64,000 nucleotides of DNA, taken from the NCBI GenBank assembly GCA_964019055.1, contig OZ025211.1:16118716-16182715 (forward strand). The letters run 5' to 3'. This stretch comes from Anthopleura xanthogrammica (lineage: Eukaryota > Cnidaria > Anthozoa > Actiniaria > Actiniidae). The position numbers and the translations under genes were made by a program. The notes under the pieces were generated by a model. The model did not search any database. It saw only the letters and a list, made by a program, of their open reading frames with translations, and had not been told where the DNA came from. Shown here piece after piece: positions 45,126-55,149 of this stretch. The first letter of the stretch is position 1, and each line of letters begins with the position of its first letter.

Positions 45126-46109
45126 CTATAATAAAAGTTTGCTTATATTTTGCACCATCGATAAGGCTGCGCGTCGTTTTTGGGAGTCCGTGAGTTCTAA
45201 ATAAACCAAATATGCATTACTCTGCCAATCTCCTTGCCGTTTGATAACTTCAGCCGGAAGGCCACAGTCAAAAGCGAAGGTTGCACCCCCCCGTCGAAAA
45301 CTATGCGGCGAAAAATGATTGGATTTTAGCCCTAGTACTGATGCTAATCGCTTTAGAAAACTTGAAAATTGAGCATAGGAAATTGGCGTGGTGGAACTTG
45401 ATTGTGGACAGAATACTGAGAAAAGAGGTTTTTCGGAGTCAATCGCGTTTAGGCTAAGATGTGTTGTTAGAGCTTGTATCGGACACAAAGGGGAGCCCGG
45501 GATCTTTGGAATCAGAATGGAAAGAATACGTTGTTTATGCTGTATTGTCTTGGTCTCTCTGACAGTTAACGACGCTCCACTATCTGTGAACACTAAGTCT
45601 GCCCGACGTAGTATCTTATTCCAATCTCTAGTATGCGAAAAAACTAAATTAGACTTGCGCAGAAAAGAATAAAAAGCAACAAGAAAAAGGGCCCACATGG
45701 CTGCATGTAGCGGGGTGCTAAGGTCAAAAAATTTGTACATCTGACTTAAAAGTTGAGGCGTGATAGCCTGTTTGTGTTGAATAGATTGAGCTAAGTAACG
45801 CTGAAGACCTTTAACAGTTAAACAAAAACGATAATCCGATTCCCACTCAGGCGAGTAACCTCGCAACTTGTGAAAATGCTTGAGCGTTGCTAAATGATTT
45901 AGAACTGTGCCGTAACTGCGGCTGTGATGTGCTAAAAAGGCTACATATCTAGAAGCAGTCAAGGATCGGATAGGAAAAGCAACATACTTCTGCCTAGTGC
46001 AAAAACCTAAATACATTTGTAAATGTGACTTCCTGTTAGAGTGCGTAGAATCAGCAAAAGCCAGCTGCGTGAGACGATCACATAGACTGTCTAAAGTTGA
46101 TTCCATCAC
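45126..46109 (-). CDS. DIRS tyrosine recombinase (327 residues)
   Basis: A phage-integrase-type recombinase. The SAM-like N-terminal half covers about residues 1-110. Catalytic residues: Arg in FLRKSNLV (about 152), His and Arg in HSFRRGGATFAFD (about 268-271), and the terminal Tyr in NAYLVYLE (about 299-302) after RQGDWQS. SPLCPIQAL is the usual core segment. It inserts the element's DNA circle without a target duplication. Its 3' end overlaps a few bases beyond the inner repeat boundary. Confidence 0.92.
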   Translation of the reverse strand: MMESTLDSLCDRLTQLAFADSTHSNRKSHLQMYLGFCTRQKYVAFPIRSLTASRYVAFLAHHSRSYGTVLNHLATLKHFHKLRGYSPEWESDYRFCLTVKGLQRYLAQSIQHKQAITPQLLSQMYKFFDLSTPLHAAMWALFLVAFYSFLRKSNLVFSHTRDWNKILRRADLVFTDSGASLTVRETKTIQHKQRILSILIPKIPGSPLCPIQALTTHLSLNAIDSEKPLFSVFCPQSSSTTPISYAQFSSFLKRLASVLGLKSNHFSPHSFRRGGATFAFDCGLPAEVIKRQGDWQSNAYLVYLELTDSQKRRAALSMVQNISKLLL

Positions 46110-46192
46110 TCCTGCGAAAAAGAGAGAAAAATTATATAAATATATAGATATATAAAAGCGCTTGCATTTAGTGGTATGTGCCGATACAAATA

Positions 46193-48058
46193 TTAATTAA
46201 CCTGAAATTGTAACAATGTTGGTGTAACATTGACTTTGTGAAAACTGATATTTAACTTTTCGCACTCAGCGGTAAAAATATCGAGATATTTTTTATCCAA
46301 AGTCAATCTGCTCAGTGCGTCAGCTAAGGAATTGTGTACACCTGGAATATGCGCAGCCCTCAGTTCAAAGTCATGTAAAGAAGATGTCCACCATAGTTGA
46401 CGACGACACCGTTGCATAAAACTATCCCGGGTGGAACCAGAATTTATCACGTCGACTGCCGCCTGATTGTCGCAAGAAACTAAAATACGCTTATGTTTAA
46501 AAATATCTGCCCACCGTCGGACAGCTACAACAATGACGTAGAGTTCAAGTGCAGAGATGTGTTCGGCTTGTTCACAGATATCCGAAGGAATTGGGAAGTG
46601 AAGACATTGATTCAGACACGTAGCCCCGCCACCGGTTAAACATGCGTCCGTCGTGAAAGAGAGATCATGATAGTTCCATGTAAGCGGCTTAATGATTGAA
46701 ACACCGTTGAATTGTGGCAAAAAGGCTATCCACCAGTCGATATCAAGTTTTATATCCTTCGTAACCTTTGCTTGCTTGTGCCTCGATGTCCAAGATCTAA
46801 GATTGTTCAACAGACGTGACATAAAAATACGACCCGCTGGGATGCAAGCGGTTGCAAATGAGAGTTTCCCTAAGAGGGATTGTAATTCTTTGATCTTATA
46901 AGAAATCTTTGTTTTCCATAGTGACAATTCGTGTAACAAATCGTCGAGTCTTTCTTTTGGCACCCGAAGAGAAAAAGCCACTGTATCCACTTCAATACCG
47001 AGACAAACCATTTTAGTAGTCGGTGGACAATCTTTCTCGGGTGATGACTTTAATCCTAGTTGAGTAAAAAGAGATTGGAGCTTAGTGAAGGCGGCATTTG
47101 CTCCTTTAGTCTGTTCGGCGCCATAAAAATCGTCTAAATAAACATCTGCTGTATATCCAAACAACTGAGTGAAGATGTAAATGACTGCTGAAGTGGATCG
47201 TTGGCATATCATGGCACTCGAACGCAAACCAAAAGGACATCGAAGATCGAAATAATATTTCCCGTCAAAAGTAAAGCCAAGGAGATGGTAATCCTTGGGA
47301 TCGATAGGAAATTGTCTATAAGCTCTGTTTAAGTCCTTCTTATAAATAAGACAGCCACGACCATGGTGTAAGATGAACTGACAAAGTCTGTCAATACCCG
47401 GAAGTCGCAATTTATAATTGACCTCTAAATAGCTATCTGATGGTATCCCGCTATTAACGGAATGTCCTTCTGGAAAACTTAAGTCCATGACCACTCGACG
47501 CTTGGTAGAACCGTGCTTGGGCACCGTCTGTAAAGGGGAACAAATTAAAGGTTGATGAAGAGGATTTGTCTCAAAAGGACCAGCGATTGCTTGGAAAGTC
47601 ATTTCCGTTGTGATGTAGTGTTGAACATGCTCTGAATACTGGATGGCAGAAGGATGATTGACAGTTGAAGAATATGGCTGTTGATCTGAAGCGTAGTTGA
47701 CAGGCCATCCATATCTTAGAAACAGTGGCACGCAGGAGTCCTCGTAATCCTTAAGATAATAGTCCCAAACATCCACCTTTAGTGTTGTTAACACCGGCAG
47801 TTTAGCCCCGAAGGCATTTGGTTGTCCTGTCTTTGAAACCAATAAATGCTGAACAATAGCTGATGTAATGTGTAGTCGTTCGACGATTGTTTGTAATCCA
47901 AGATTCGCAAGTCCGTGGGGCGATCCTGGTCGATCTCGCGGGTTAAGCTGTCCGTAACAGTTGTTTGTCACGGCGTGTTGAAATTTACCTCTGGAATTGC
48001 CGATTTTCGTTTTGAGCATTTTAACATAGGGTGATCTTTCAAACAAACCCTGCAACAA
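46193..48058 (-). CDS. DIRS reverse transcriptase-RNase H (621 residues)
   Basis: RT motifs are present in order: RRVVMDLSFP, KKDLNRAYRQFPI (first catalytic Asp), PFGLRSSAMICQR, and YLDDFYG (YxDD). RNase H follows: FTTDACLTGGGAT, SALELYVIVVAVRRW, SCDNQAAVDVI, and a C-terminal HNSLADALSRL. The frame overlaps the gag ORF by about 90 bp in a different register, so expression probably needs frameshift or internal initiation; the true start is probably internal to the ORF. Confidence 0.92.
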   Translation of the reverse strand: MLQGLFERSPYVKMLKTKIGNSRGKFQHAVTNNCYGQLNPRDRPGSPHGLANLGLQTIVERLHITSAIVQHLLVSKTGQPNAFGAKLPVLTTLKVDVWDYYLKDYEDSCVPLFLRYGWPVNYASDQQPYSSTVNHPSAIQYSEHVQHYITTEMTFQAIAGPFETNPLHQPLICSPLQTVPKHGSTKRRVVMDLSFPEGHSVNSGIPSDSYLEVNYKLRLPGIDRLCQFILHHGRGCLIYKKDLNRAYRQFPIDPKDYHLLGFTFDGKYYFDLRCPFGLRSSAMICQRSTSAVIYIFTQLFGYTADVYLDDFYGAEQTKGANAAFTKLQSLFTQLGLKSSPEKDCPPTTKMVCLGIEVDTVAFSLRVPKERLDDLLHELSLWKTKISYKIKELQSLLGKLSFATACIPAGRIFMSRLLNNLRSWTSRHKQAKVTKDIKLDIDWWIAFLPQFNGVSIIKPLTWNYHDLSFTTDACLTGGGATCLNQCLHFPIPSDICEQAEHISALELYVIVVAVRRWADIFKHKRILVSCDNQAAVDVINSGSTRDSFMQRCRRQLWWTSSLHDFELRAAHIPGVHNSLADALSRLTLDKKYLDIFTAECEKLNISFHKVNVTPTLLQFQVN

Positions 48059-48858
48059 TGATGATTTGCGTATGAGCTGGCCGAGGAATCACAATTACAC
48101 TCGCCTGTGTAATTCCATTGTCGGCATGGTTTGGACTTGTCAATATTGGTGTTGTTGGATGGTGCAGCTTGTAGTTTGGAATCACGTGCGGGATTATGAC
48201 TTTTTAAATCTGAATGCTTGAAGAAAGTAGAAGCGATCTCTCTGATATGAGACTGATTGCTAAACTCCAGGCGACGCAATTCAACCTGACGTGCAGTATG
48301 AGCGTAAAACCCTCGCACACTCTTCCATGTATAGCTACTTGCTTTTATCATCAAGATCTTGAGGAGATTGAGCATCACTTCTTTCTGAGGCGAGTCGTAT
48401 GGCTTAATCATAGCCAAAAAACCCGCCGTGAACTCCGTGATATCCAACCTCTCAAAATCCTGACAGTACGCACCTGGCGCGAAGTCTTGTGGCCAGTCAA
48501 TGGTCTTTTTCTTGGGCTTGTTGGAAGAAGTGGGCGTTCCGTGTTCTTCGCTGACGTTCCCCTCTTGAAGCGCCAGACTCTTTCGTAGTTTCAAGAGTTC
48601 CAATTCAACTTGAAGTTTACTTCTCTCAACCTCCATAAGGCGTGTTTGTTCAGCTATCGAGGAAACTGGAGGTGGAGTGTGTTTCACACTGGAAGAAACG
48701 AGTCGAGGCGAAGATAAGGCGTCCGTTAGGGACGGCGTGTGAGTGAGCAACTGCTCAATTTGTTGGTCAATAACCTTCTTTTCTTGTGGAGAGTAGACGA
48801 AATCCGGATCGGCTTTCATTCTAGATGTCCTTGTAGAACGACGAGATGCTTGAGCCAT
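47968..48858 (-). CDS. DIRS gag-like protein (296 residues)
   Basis: Starts at ATG 48858 just inside the 5' repeat. It has a coiled-coil around residues 68-100 (LMEVERSKLQVELELLKLRK) and a C-terminal cysteine cluster (CRQWNYTGECNC..CCRVCLKDHPMLKC) like the zinc-binding region of DIRS gag proteins. Order and overlap with the RT ORF support the call. Confidence 0.8.
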   Translation of the reverse strand: MAQASRRSTRTSRMKADPDFVYSPQEKKVIDQQIEQLLTHTPSLTDALSSPRLVSSSVKHTPPPVSSIAEQTRLMEVERSKLQVELELLKLRKSLALQEGNVSEEHGTPTSSNKPKKKTIDWPQDFAPGAYCQDFERLDITEFTAGFLAMIKPYDSPQKEVMLNLLKILMIKASSYTWKSVRGFYAHTARQVELRRLEFSNQSHIREIASTFFKHSDLKSHNPARDSKLQAAPSNNTNIDKSKPCRQWNYTGECNCDSSASSYANHHCCRVCLKDHPMLKCSKRKSAIPEVNFNTP

Positions 48859-48886
48859 GCTTTAAAAGACTAGTTAACGAGCTTGA

Positions 48887-49040
48887 TACAAAACTATATC
48901 GGATAAATGTGCTATCTTCTTAACGACGAGATTATGACTGACTATTTATCGTAACACTATCGTTTTGTGTCCAAGAATCGCACGTGATTACTAGTTTAAT
49001 AATTAATTATCATTACAATGGTAATTATACACCAATTATT
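48887..49040. repeat. 5' terminal segment of the DIRS split direct repeat
   Basis: Matches 44805-44957, from TACAAAACTATATCGG to ACACCAATTATT, with one visible substitution. Confidence 0.92.
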
Positions 49041-50200
49041 CTGATCTAAGAGTCCCTCTCCTCCATGTCCTTGCTGGGCTTGCTGTAGTTTAATGATCCC
49101 GGCTCCAAAAGTGCACTAAAATAACTCTAAAAAGGAGACACTGACTGGTGCGTTACTGATAACCACAATGTGAAAAATATGCTTGACAATTATTGTCAGT
49201 AATAATATGAATGGACGAGGCTGAAGACAGCACCGGAAAGACCTATCATTTTCACGAATGAAGTAAACAACTTTATACACAATAGAAATGTATTGAACTG
49301 AAGTGAATTGAATCAAAAATAAAAAAAGAAATTAGATCAGTATTTTTCGTCTGTTTCCGCTTGCATGTAACATAAGATTGTGGTTATCAGTAAATAACTG
49401 AGTGATTATTCAAGAAATTGTAACTAAAACCACAAATTCTAGTACTGCCTGGCATTACCTGGAATGATCTGATTTGGGCGCCCACGAGTCTGATGTCACT
49501 GATGATTTATTCCTAATCTCCAAATTTACTAATTCACTAAAGTACTAAAGTGTATTTTTTCAATTTTTCTATGACAAGGTGTATATATTTTTTTGAGGAT
49601 TAAGAGGTTGCTTGAATTTTTTTTATTTATTTACGCAAACCCCCCCCCCCCCCCATCAACTATCTAATGGTCCATCCATTAGCATACAGATACTAAATAA
49701 TTATTTGATAAGGTTTAGCATGATATCCTAAATTATCAAGACCAAGGCTGTTATATGTGGAAGCCATAGGTTGAGGCAGATACAATTGCAGAGTTTTTGA
49801 TATTTGGGATGTCATGTGGAAACTGAATTCAATAATTTTTTTATTATACATTTTGTAAACTTATAATATAAATTCAATTCTGCTTTCAAAAAAATAGCAA
49901 ACACATTTCCATTTCCATTGTGACCTTTGTACTCAACATGTAAAAAAAAGACCTACAGATAATTCTTTATCATGTGAAGTTCACACGTTATCAGGGATTT
50001 ACTGAGGGCTCTTGGCCAATCAGAAGCGAGATAGTGAATAAAATGTATAATAATACACAGAAAGTGTTATAATTCCTCTGGTTTAAAGATGTCATTTTGA
50101 TTTAATGTTTTTCATATTATAGGCATGGATTAGCATGGAGTTTTACTTTATCATAGGCAGCAACCATATACAGAATGGAGTAAGTAGCTAACATTTATCC
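49041..50200. other. No gene supported; AT-rich intergenic sequence
   Basis: No exon with consistent phase was recognised. A poly-C run lies at about 49640-49654. Confidence 0.5.
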
Positions 50201-50201
50201 C

Positions 50202-50490
50202 ACACCATAGAAAATACAGCCAATCAGAAAACAGGAAAGCCATTGTATATTTGTCGGTATTTCACTCGTCCTTCCAACCATGTACTGCGAGTTGAATATA
50301 CGCATTTGTATTTTCTATGGTGTTTAATAAAATAGTTATACAATAGTTTCTCGTGGCATACCGTAGGTATCCCACTCGTCACTTGTATTTTCTTTGTATA
50401 TACACTCGCCTGAAGGCTTGTGTGTATTCTAGAAACTACAAGTGACTTGTGGGATATTCCCCGGTATGCCACTCGAAACCATTGTATAAC
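50202..50490. mobile_element. Two adjacent foldback MITEs
   Basis: 50202-50326 has inverted ends ACACCATAGAAAATACA and TGTATTTTCTATGGTGT. 50335-50490 has inverted arms of about 55 bp starting GTTATACAAT(A/G)GTTTC and containing GTGGCATACCG, with TA at both edges. They lie head to tail with 8 bp between them. Neither encodes protein; the ORF across both is a palindrome artefact. Confidence 0.65.
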
Positions 50491-51486
50491 TAGTATATAT
50501 ACCCTGCCAGTTTTGATGATGTTTCATAAATATAAAATGTAAAAGAATGATTATTTTAATGTTATAACAATGTCATTTATGAAAGTACTATGCATATATG
50601 TAAATGGGTAAAAAATAAAACAAAATATGAATTTTGTTAATTTATTATATTATATTATTATTATTATTAATCACTCACCTTCAGTTCATCACTTGTAATT
50701 ACTGGGATACCTGTGGTAGCCCAGCCTTAAAGTGCCATTGTTGTTTTTGTTTCCTCTGAGTAATAATAATAATAATAAGAATAAGAATAAACTTTATTAA
50801 TGTCTCGAAACTTCTAGCTTGGCACACATGCTTTGCTAATCAAGGAGATCTGAACTAAAAGTGCTACAGTGTCTAGTAAGAAATAATGAACCAAAAAATA
50901 AATAAATAAATAGACAAATTAAATTAAAGTAAATAGTCAAGTTGCACAATAGTACAAAGGGACCTTACCCAACAGACCTTGTCAGCTGACAATCAATGCC
51001 AATATTGTTGCCAAGTGATTAATATGGGGCAGAGCTAGCTTATAACATGCTCTATTTTGTTAACTGCTACAATTCAAGACTAAGCTGAGTAAAGAATAGT
51101 TTTTAACTCATGGATACGTGAACTGTTAAAACAAGTTATGGTGAGTGGTCTGAATATTCAAATGTGTCGCTCACCTACTATGCTGTTAGCTGATTGATAT
51201 TTTAGAGGGGTAGTCCATAAATGTCACCTGAGGGATGCAGAATAAAAAAAAATCGAAATTGCTCAAATTTTGTCACAATATAGCCGTTAGTGAATTATAA
51301 CTATTGTGTAAGTTTCACTTCGATTGTATAAACAGTTTAGGAGAACAGCACCGAAAACTATTTTTCCTGATCACTTCCGGTCAAGTTACGTGATTTCACC
51401 ACATTCCCAAAAACCCTAAAAATCACAAAATTCCTTTCGCATTCTTCTCTAAACAATTAAATTTCATGATTTAGATATCCTAACCC
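50491..51486. other. No gene supported; repeat-derived sequence
   Basis: Includes short ATT and AAT arrays (50640-50670, 50760-50790) and the motif ACTGGGATACCTGTGG at about 50700, also found inverted at 7811-7830, which marks a dispersed repeat family. Confidence 0.45.
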
Positions 51487-52046
51487 TCATTTGAATGGAT
51501 TTATTTTAAGCATTTTGCTGCATTCCCGGCACTCGATAAGAGGACACTTCGTTTTGGTGTGCCCTTCTTCATTGCAGTGTGAGCACAGTGGTTGTTGGTT
51601 TTTGTGAATGAGATGGCAGTATTCGCCACTAATTTTAATGGCATATGGAATACTGCCTTTGAGTATCATCCTTACCATTCTTTTTCTGTTTTTGCGGCCA
51701 GCCTGGTCACGTGCTTTCTTATACTTAAGACAGATAATTTCGGATTTTACTGTCCCATATGATTCCAGTGCAGATTGTAGTGTCTCGTCTTCGACATAGG
51801 CTTTTAGGCCCATGATCGACACATTCGTGTAGTATCCTTGTGGTGGATGACAGGGCACTTGGCGTGACTCAATTGTTCGCCCGTTGTTGAACAGCTCATT
51901 GCTGAGCTCTTCCTTGGATAGTTCTACAAGGTAGGAGGCATTAGACAGCTCCAGTAGTACAGTAAGGCATCCGCCATCAAGAGCCTTCTGTATTGCAGAC
52001 TTTAGAGTGGTTAGAGAGAAGATCTTCGGCGTTTTGAAAAAAACTG
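51487..52046 (-). pseudogene. LINE ORF1-like / zinc-knuckle protein fragment
   Basis: An open frame of about 186 residues without a start codon. The middle (YTNVSIMGLKAYVEDETLQS) resembles an RRM-type RNA-binding fold; the C-terminus carries CCHC-type knuckles (CSHCNEEGHTKTKC and CRECSKM) and then stops early. This arrangement is typical of ORF1 proteins of non-LTR retrotransposons. No reverse transcriptase lies downstream, so it is a truncated insertion. Confidence 0.6.
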
Positions 52047-52216
52047 ATCATGACTTTTCGCACAAACCGGTAGTAAATCAACAACACTAAAGGAAAATAG
52101 GAGAAACAAACAAACATATAAACCCAACTAGATTTTATAAGAACTGAGACAAATACCAGAAAAAAAGTATTAAAGATAAAGTTGAAAACAGATAGAATGC
52201 AGTAAAATCAAAAGAA

Positions 52217-52333
52217 AGTCTACAACACCAGCTATTCCCAGATGGTCTCCCATCCAAGTACTAGGCTGGCCCTACCAAGTTTTAATTGGGTGATTGGCAT
52301 GAACCGGTGTTTTCTCTGTGGTATGGTCGTAGC
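52217..52333 (-). pseudogene. 5S rRNA-like sequence, diverged
   Basis: The minus strand reads as a 117-nt sequence beginning GCTACGACCATACCAC, with the internal control segment TAGTACTTGGATGGGAGACC fully conserved, then CTGGGAATA and a GTTGTAGAC end. Length and ends fit a 5S rRNA gene, but the 5' half is diverged (poor complement between arms). A lone diverged copy suggests a retroposed or decayed 5S, or a SINE3-type head. Confidence 0.8.
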
Positions 52334-52405
52334 GGAAGTAAGAAGTTATTTCATGGATATAATACGTGCACTCTAATGTATGGTGAATATAATCTTTCCA
52401 TTTAC

Positions 52406-52489
52406 CATCATCATTTTTCTCTTGGCTAATACAATTGTCATCACTTGTTGCAGCACTTTTACCATGCGCTATGTCTTCCTCGCTTCTAT
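52406..52489 (-). CDS. Isolated exon-like segment
   Basis: CAG acceptor at 52489, GTAAAT donor at 52406, frame encoding RSEEDIAHGKSAATSDDN and ending in acidic residues. It lies downstream of the decayed gene at 53097-53837 on the same strand, but the phase does not join directly. Confidence 0.3.
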
Positions 52490-53096
52490 CTGCAGATTGA
52501 AGGAAATAACAGAGTATCGCTGGGGGCCATTAGGAAGTAGTGATTGACTTTAAGATATTATACATTCCCTTTTGTATGTGGAAGGTGAAGTACTGCTTGT
52601 TATAGACCGGACTTTGAGTCAATTCATATGTTACACATAATGAAGTGAATGTTGAAAAATCAATCTGTATTATCATTTCATGATCAAATAAGACTTTGAC
52701 AATTTGTACAATTTAATTCAATTACCAATTTCTCCATTGAGAGCTGTGAGAACTGATCCAGGCACCTTGTTTTGACTCACATGAGTTGATTTCGAATAAA
52801 TCATTTTAAACTTGTTTCAGTATTCAGATAGAGAAGTGTGACTCAAAAATAACTCCCTGGAGCCACTTTAGTTTGTTCAATTACCATCACGTCTTTCACA
52901 ACCTCAAACACCACAGAACGTAAAGCTTTCATATGGTTCTTAATAAGAAGAATACATAAATTGGAGTTTCCCCCAAAAAAATAAATATAACAATTCATGA
53001 GGACAAGTTAGGGCAAAAGTGTGTGGAATAACCTTAATAAAAAAAGATTACCCATGAGAAATCCATATAAGCATAAGACATTCGAACTTACTTTCC

Positions 53097-53837
53097 TTCC
53101 TAATTTTGTGAAATTAATGATAGATTGCCAGTTTTCATCAGAGATCTTGGCTTGAACTTTCAAGAATAAACACTGCCAATCTGGCATTCTCATCTCAGCA
53201 ATTCTCTGGTCGTATGCATTGTCTGAGATTAGGTCCTCGAATGCTTGCTTTACACCTTTCTTTTCAGCTACCTCGTCGATGATGTTAGAAATAGTGCCTC
53301 ATGCAAGGGACGGCGTTGTTTTTGGATTATCAGTGGAGCATCTGGCAAGCACTGACGCCAAGGATTCTTTCTGGCTCATGCCGAGATCTGACAACATTGT
53401 CATGATTAGGGTTGACTTGGAACGAGTTTTCCTCAATTTTACGCATTTTTTCAATTCAGAATTGTAGATTTCTTCTAGGGATTCATCATTCATCAGAATA
53501 GGGTAGACTCCAACCTTCTGAATTTGATGAGCTGGAAAAAGAAGTGCATTTTGAATTTCGTGGTGTGATGAAGACTTTTGGCAGGATAATTTTTGGCGGG
53601 ATGCCTGAGATCGATTGATCGAATCTCTTTCTGAATTTTTGGGGTTATAATTGATCTTACATCGGCAATTTTTCTTCGATTAAAAAGGCAACCAAGAATG
53701 ACAAATGAAGTCCCGACGTAAACCTTCTCAACCCTGACCTTGGTTGCATTCACACTGAAAAACCAAGAAGGCAGTACAGGGTCTCCATTATCCTCGTACA
53801 GATCACATAACTTGATCTTGGCAATTTATTTGGGGAA
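53097..53837 (-). pseudogene. Decayed coding exon of an unrecognised conserved-looking protein
   Basis: A coding stretch begins near 53837 (LCDLYEDNGDPVLPSWFF), continues past a frameshift at about 53570-53595, contains an in-frame TGA at 53296-53298, and ends WQSIINFTKLGRK at a GTAAGT donor near 53097. Both broken parts look like continuous globular protein (about 245 residues). The frameshift and the stop make this a pseudogene unless they are assembly errors. I do not recognise the family; the WQSIINFTKLGR end is a motif I associate with cnidarian transposon-related proteins, without proof. Confidence 0.6.
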
Positions 53838-53886
53838 AACTTGGAAAAATGTTGTTAAAGATAACTTTCTCGAGGTAATACAATTA

Positions 53887-54798
53887 CCGTATTTCCTCAC
53901 GTATAAGGCGCACCTTTTTTGACCTTTCAGAATCATGAAGTGCTGTAAAATCTTTTCAAACTTGGGGGTGCGCCTTATAGCCGAGAGTTTTCTAAAAAAA
54001 ATTTTTTGCAATACTTTTTAATCACCTCTAAAATGATCAAAGAATACCAAATGTAAAGTAAATCCTTTTGAACATCTCCAAACATTTAAAAAGATACAGT
54101 TGTCAAGCGAAAATAAAAATATGCAGCGATAGACTTTCAAGCTTAGACAAACAACTGGCACACCCATTTTGTTGTAGATTTCCAGACATTATCACCTATT
54201 AGTTTGATTGAAAGTGTCAAACCTAAGCCAATCGTAGTTGGAAAGTACTTTGAAACATATCTTCTTCCCGTGGGAAAGAATCACAAGCTGAAGTTTCTGA
54301 TTTAAAAGAGTTGGTGAAAGTTGAGCGTCTCAAATTCACTGAGACGTAACGAAGGACACGGTAAAAGGAACCTATAGGAGATATTGATAAAAAAAACATA
54401 TTCAGGTGACTTTAAACTGTGTTTTTTAGTAAACTACACATTATAAATTACTTTATTTTCGTAATACAATGAAATCAATTCCAAGAAAGTTTAATTCAGA
54501 AGAAGAAAAAGACGAAAACTAAAGCACTTGGGTTACTTCATGTTGAAGGTTCAGATCGTTGCGATTCTAGCCGATTAGGATAGTTTACGCTTGTGAGCTT
54601 CAACTACGCTTCAAACATGTTTATTTTATTGTGATAATAGAATATCAATAGTTCAGCAAAACCTCATTCTCAAATTGGAATCATAGTGCGCCTAATAAGT
54701 GAGTTTTTGCTTGAAACTTTTTTTGATGAGAGTGTCAAAAAATATTAGGCTCAAGTTGTCTTATACGTGAGATGCGCCTTATACGTGAGGAAATACGG
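53887..54798. mobile_element. 912-bp TA-flanked non-autonomous DNA transposon
   Basis: Inverted ends CCGTATTTCCTCACGTATAAG and TIR complement meet TA dinucleotides at 53885-53886 and 54799-54800. Sub-terminal GTGCGCCTTATA and GTGCGCCTAATA copies recur inside. No protein is encoded. The TATAAGGCGCAC type of terminus is a widespread MITE signature in animal genomes (recalled). Confidence 0.75.
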
Positions 54799-54800
54799 TA

Positions 54801-55149
54801 TCTGTAGTTAGGGCATACCAGCTTGTTGCAGAATTTAATTTTCTCGAGAAAACTTGACAAAACATCGACCAACATGTAAGCTTAATTGCCAGAACGTGCG
54901 GGAATGATGACTGATCAGAAAAGTACTTGTTACACATTTTGAAAAAGCCACCAATAAAAAGCATAGACCAAATAAAGTATAATCCAGTCATTTCCAACAG
55001 AAGCTAATGACAGATATTATAAAAGTTTACAAGTCCTCTATTTTGTTTTTTACTCTAGATCTAAATATATATACCCATCAATCACTTAAGCTTAAACTAA
55101 TTATCTCCTGAACAAGCACAGTATTGACCCTGTGTTTATCACAAGGTTC
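54801..55149. other. No gene supported
   Basis: Short interval between the TA-flanked element and the virus-like cluster. I could not find the left boundary of that cluster here. Confidence 0.45.

Larger units (their letters stand above)
44663..49040 (-). mobile_element. PAT/Ngaro-like DIRS-order retrotransposon, 4.38 kb
   Basis: Three minus-strand ORFs occur in the order gag, RT-RNase H, tyrosine recombinase. The ends are split direct repeats: a ~154-bp repeat occurs at 48887-49040 (5' end) and again at 44805-44957, while a 120-bp repeat occurs at 44951-45070 and again at 44663-44782 (3' end). On the coding strand this is A1 - ORFs - B1A2 - B2, the layout used by PAT and Ngaro elements, whose circular intermediate is integrated by the recombinase. 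No target duplication is expected. All three ORFs are open, so the copy may be competent. Confidence 0.88.

Noticed and set aside
50682..50713. 32-nt micro-exon with acceptor and GTGAGT donor
   Set aside because: The same sequence occurs inverted at 7811-7830, so it is more likely part of a dispersed repeat.
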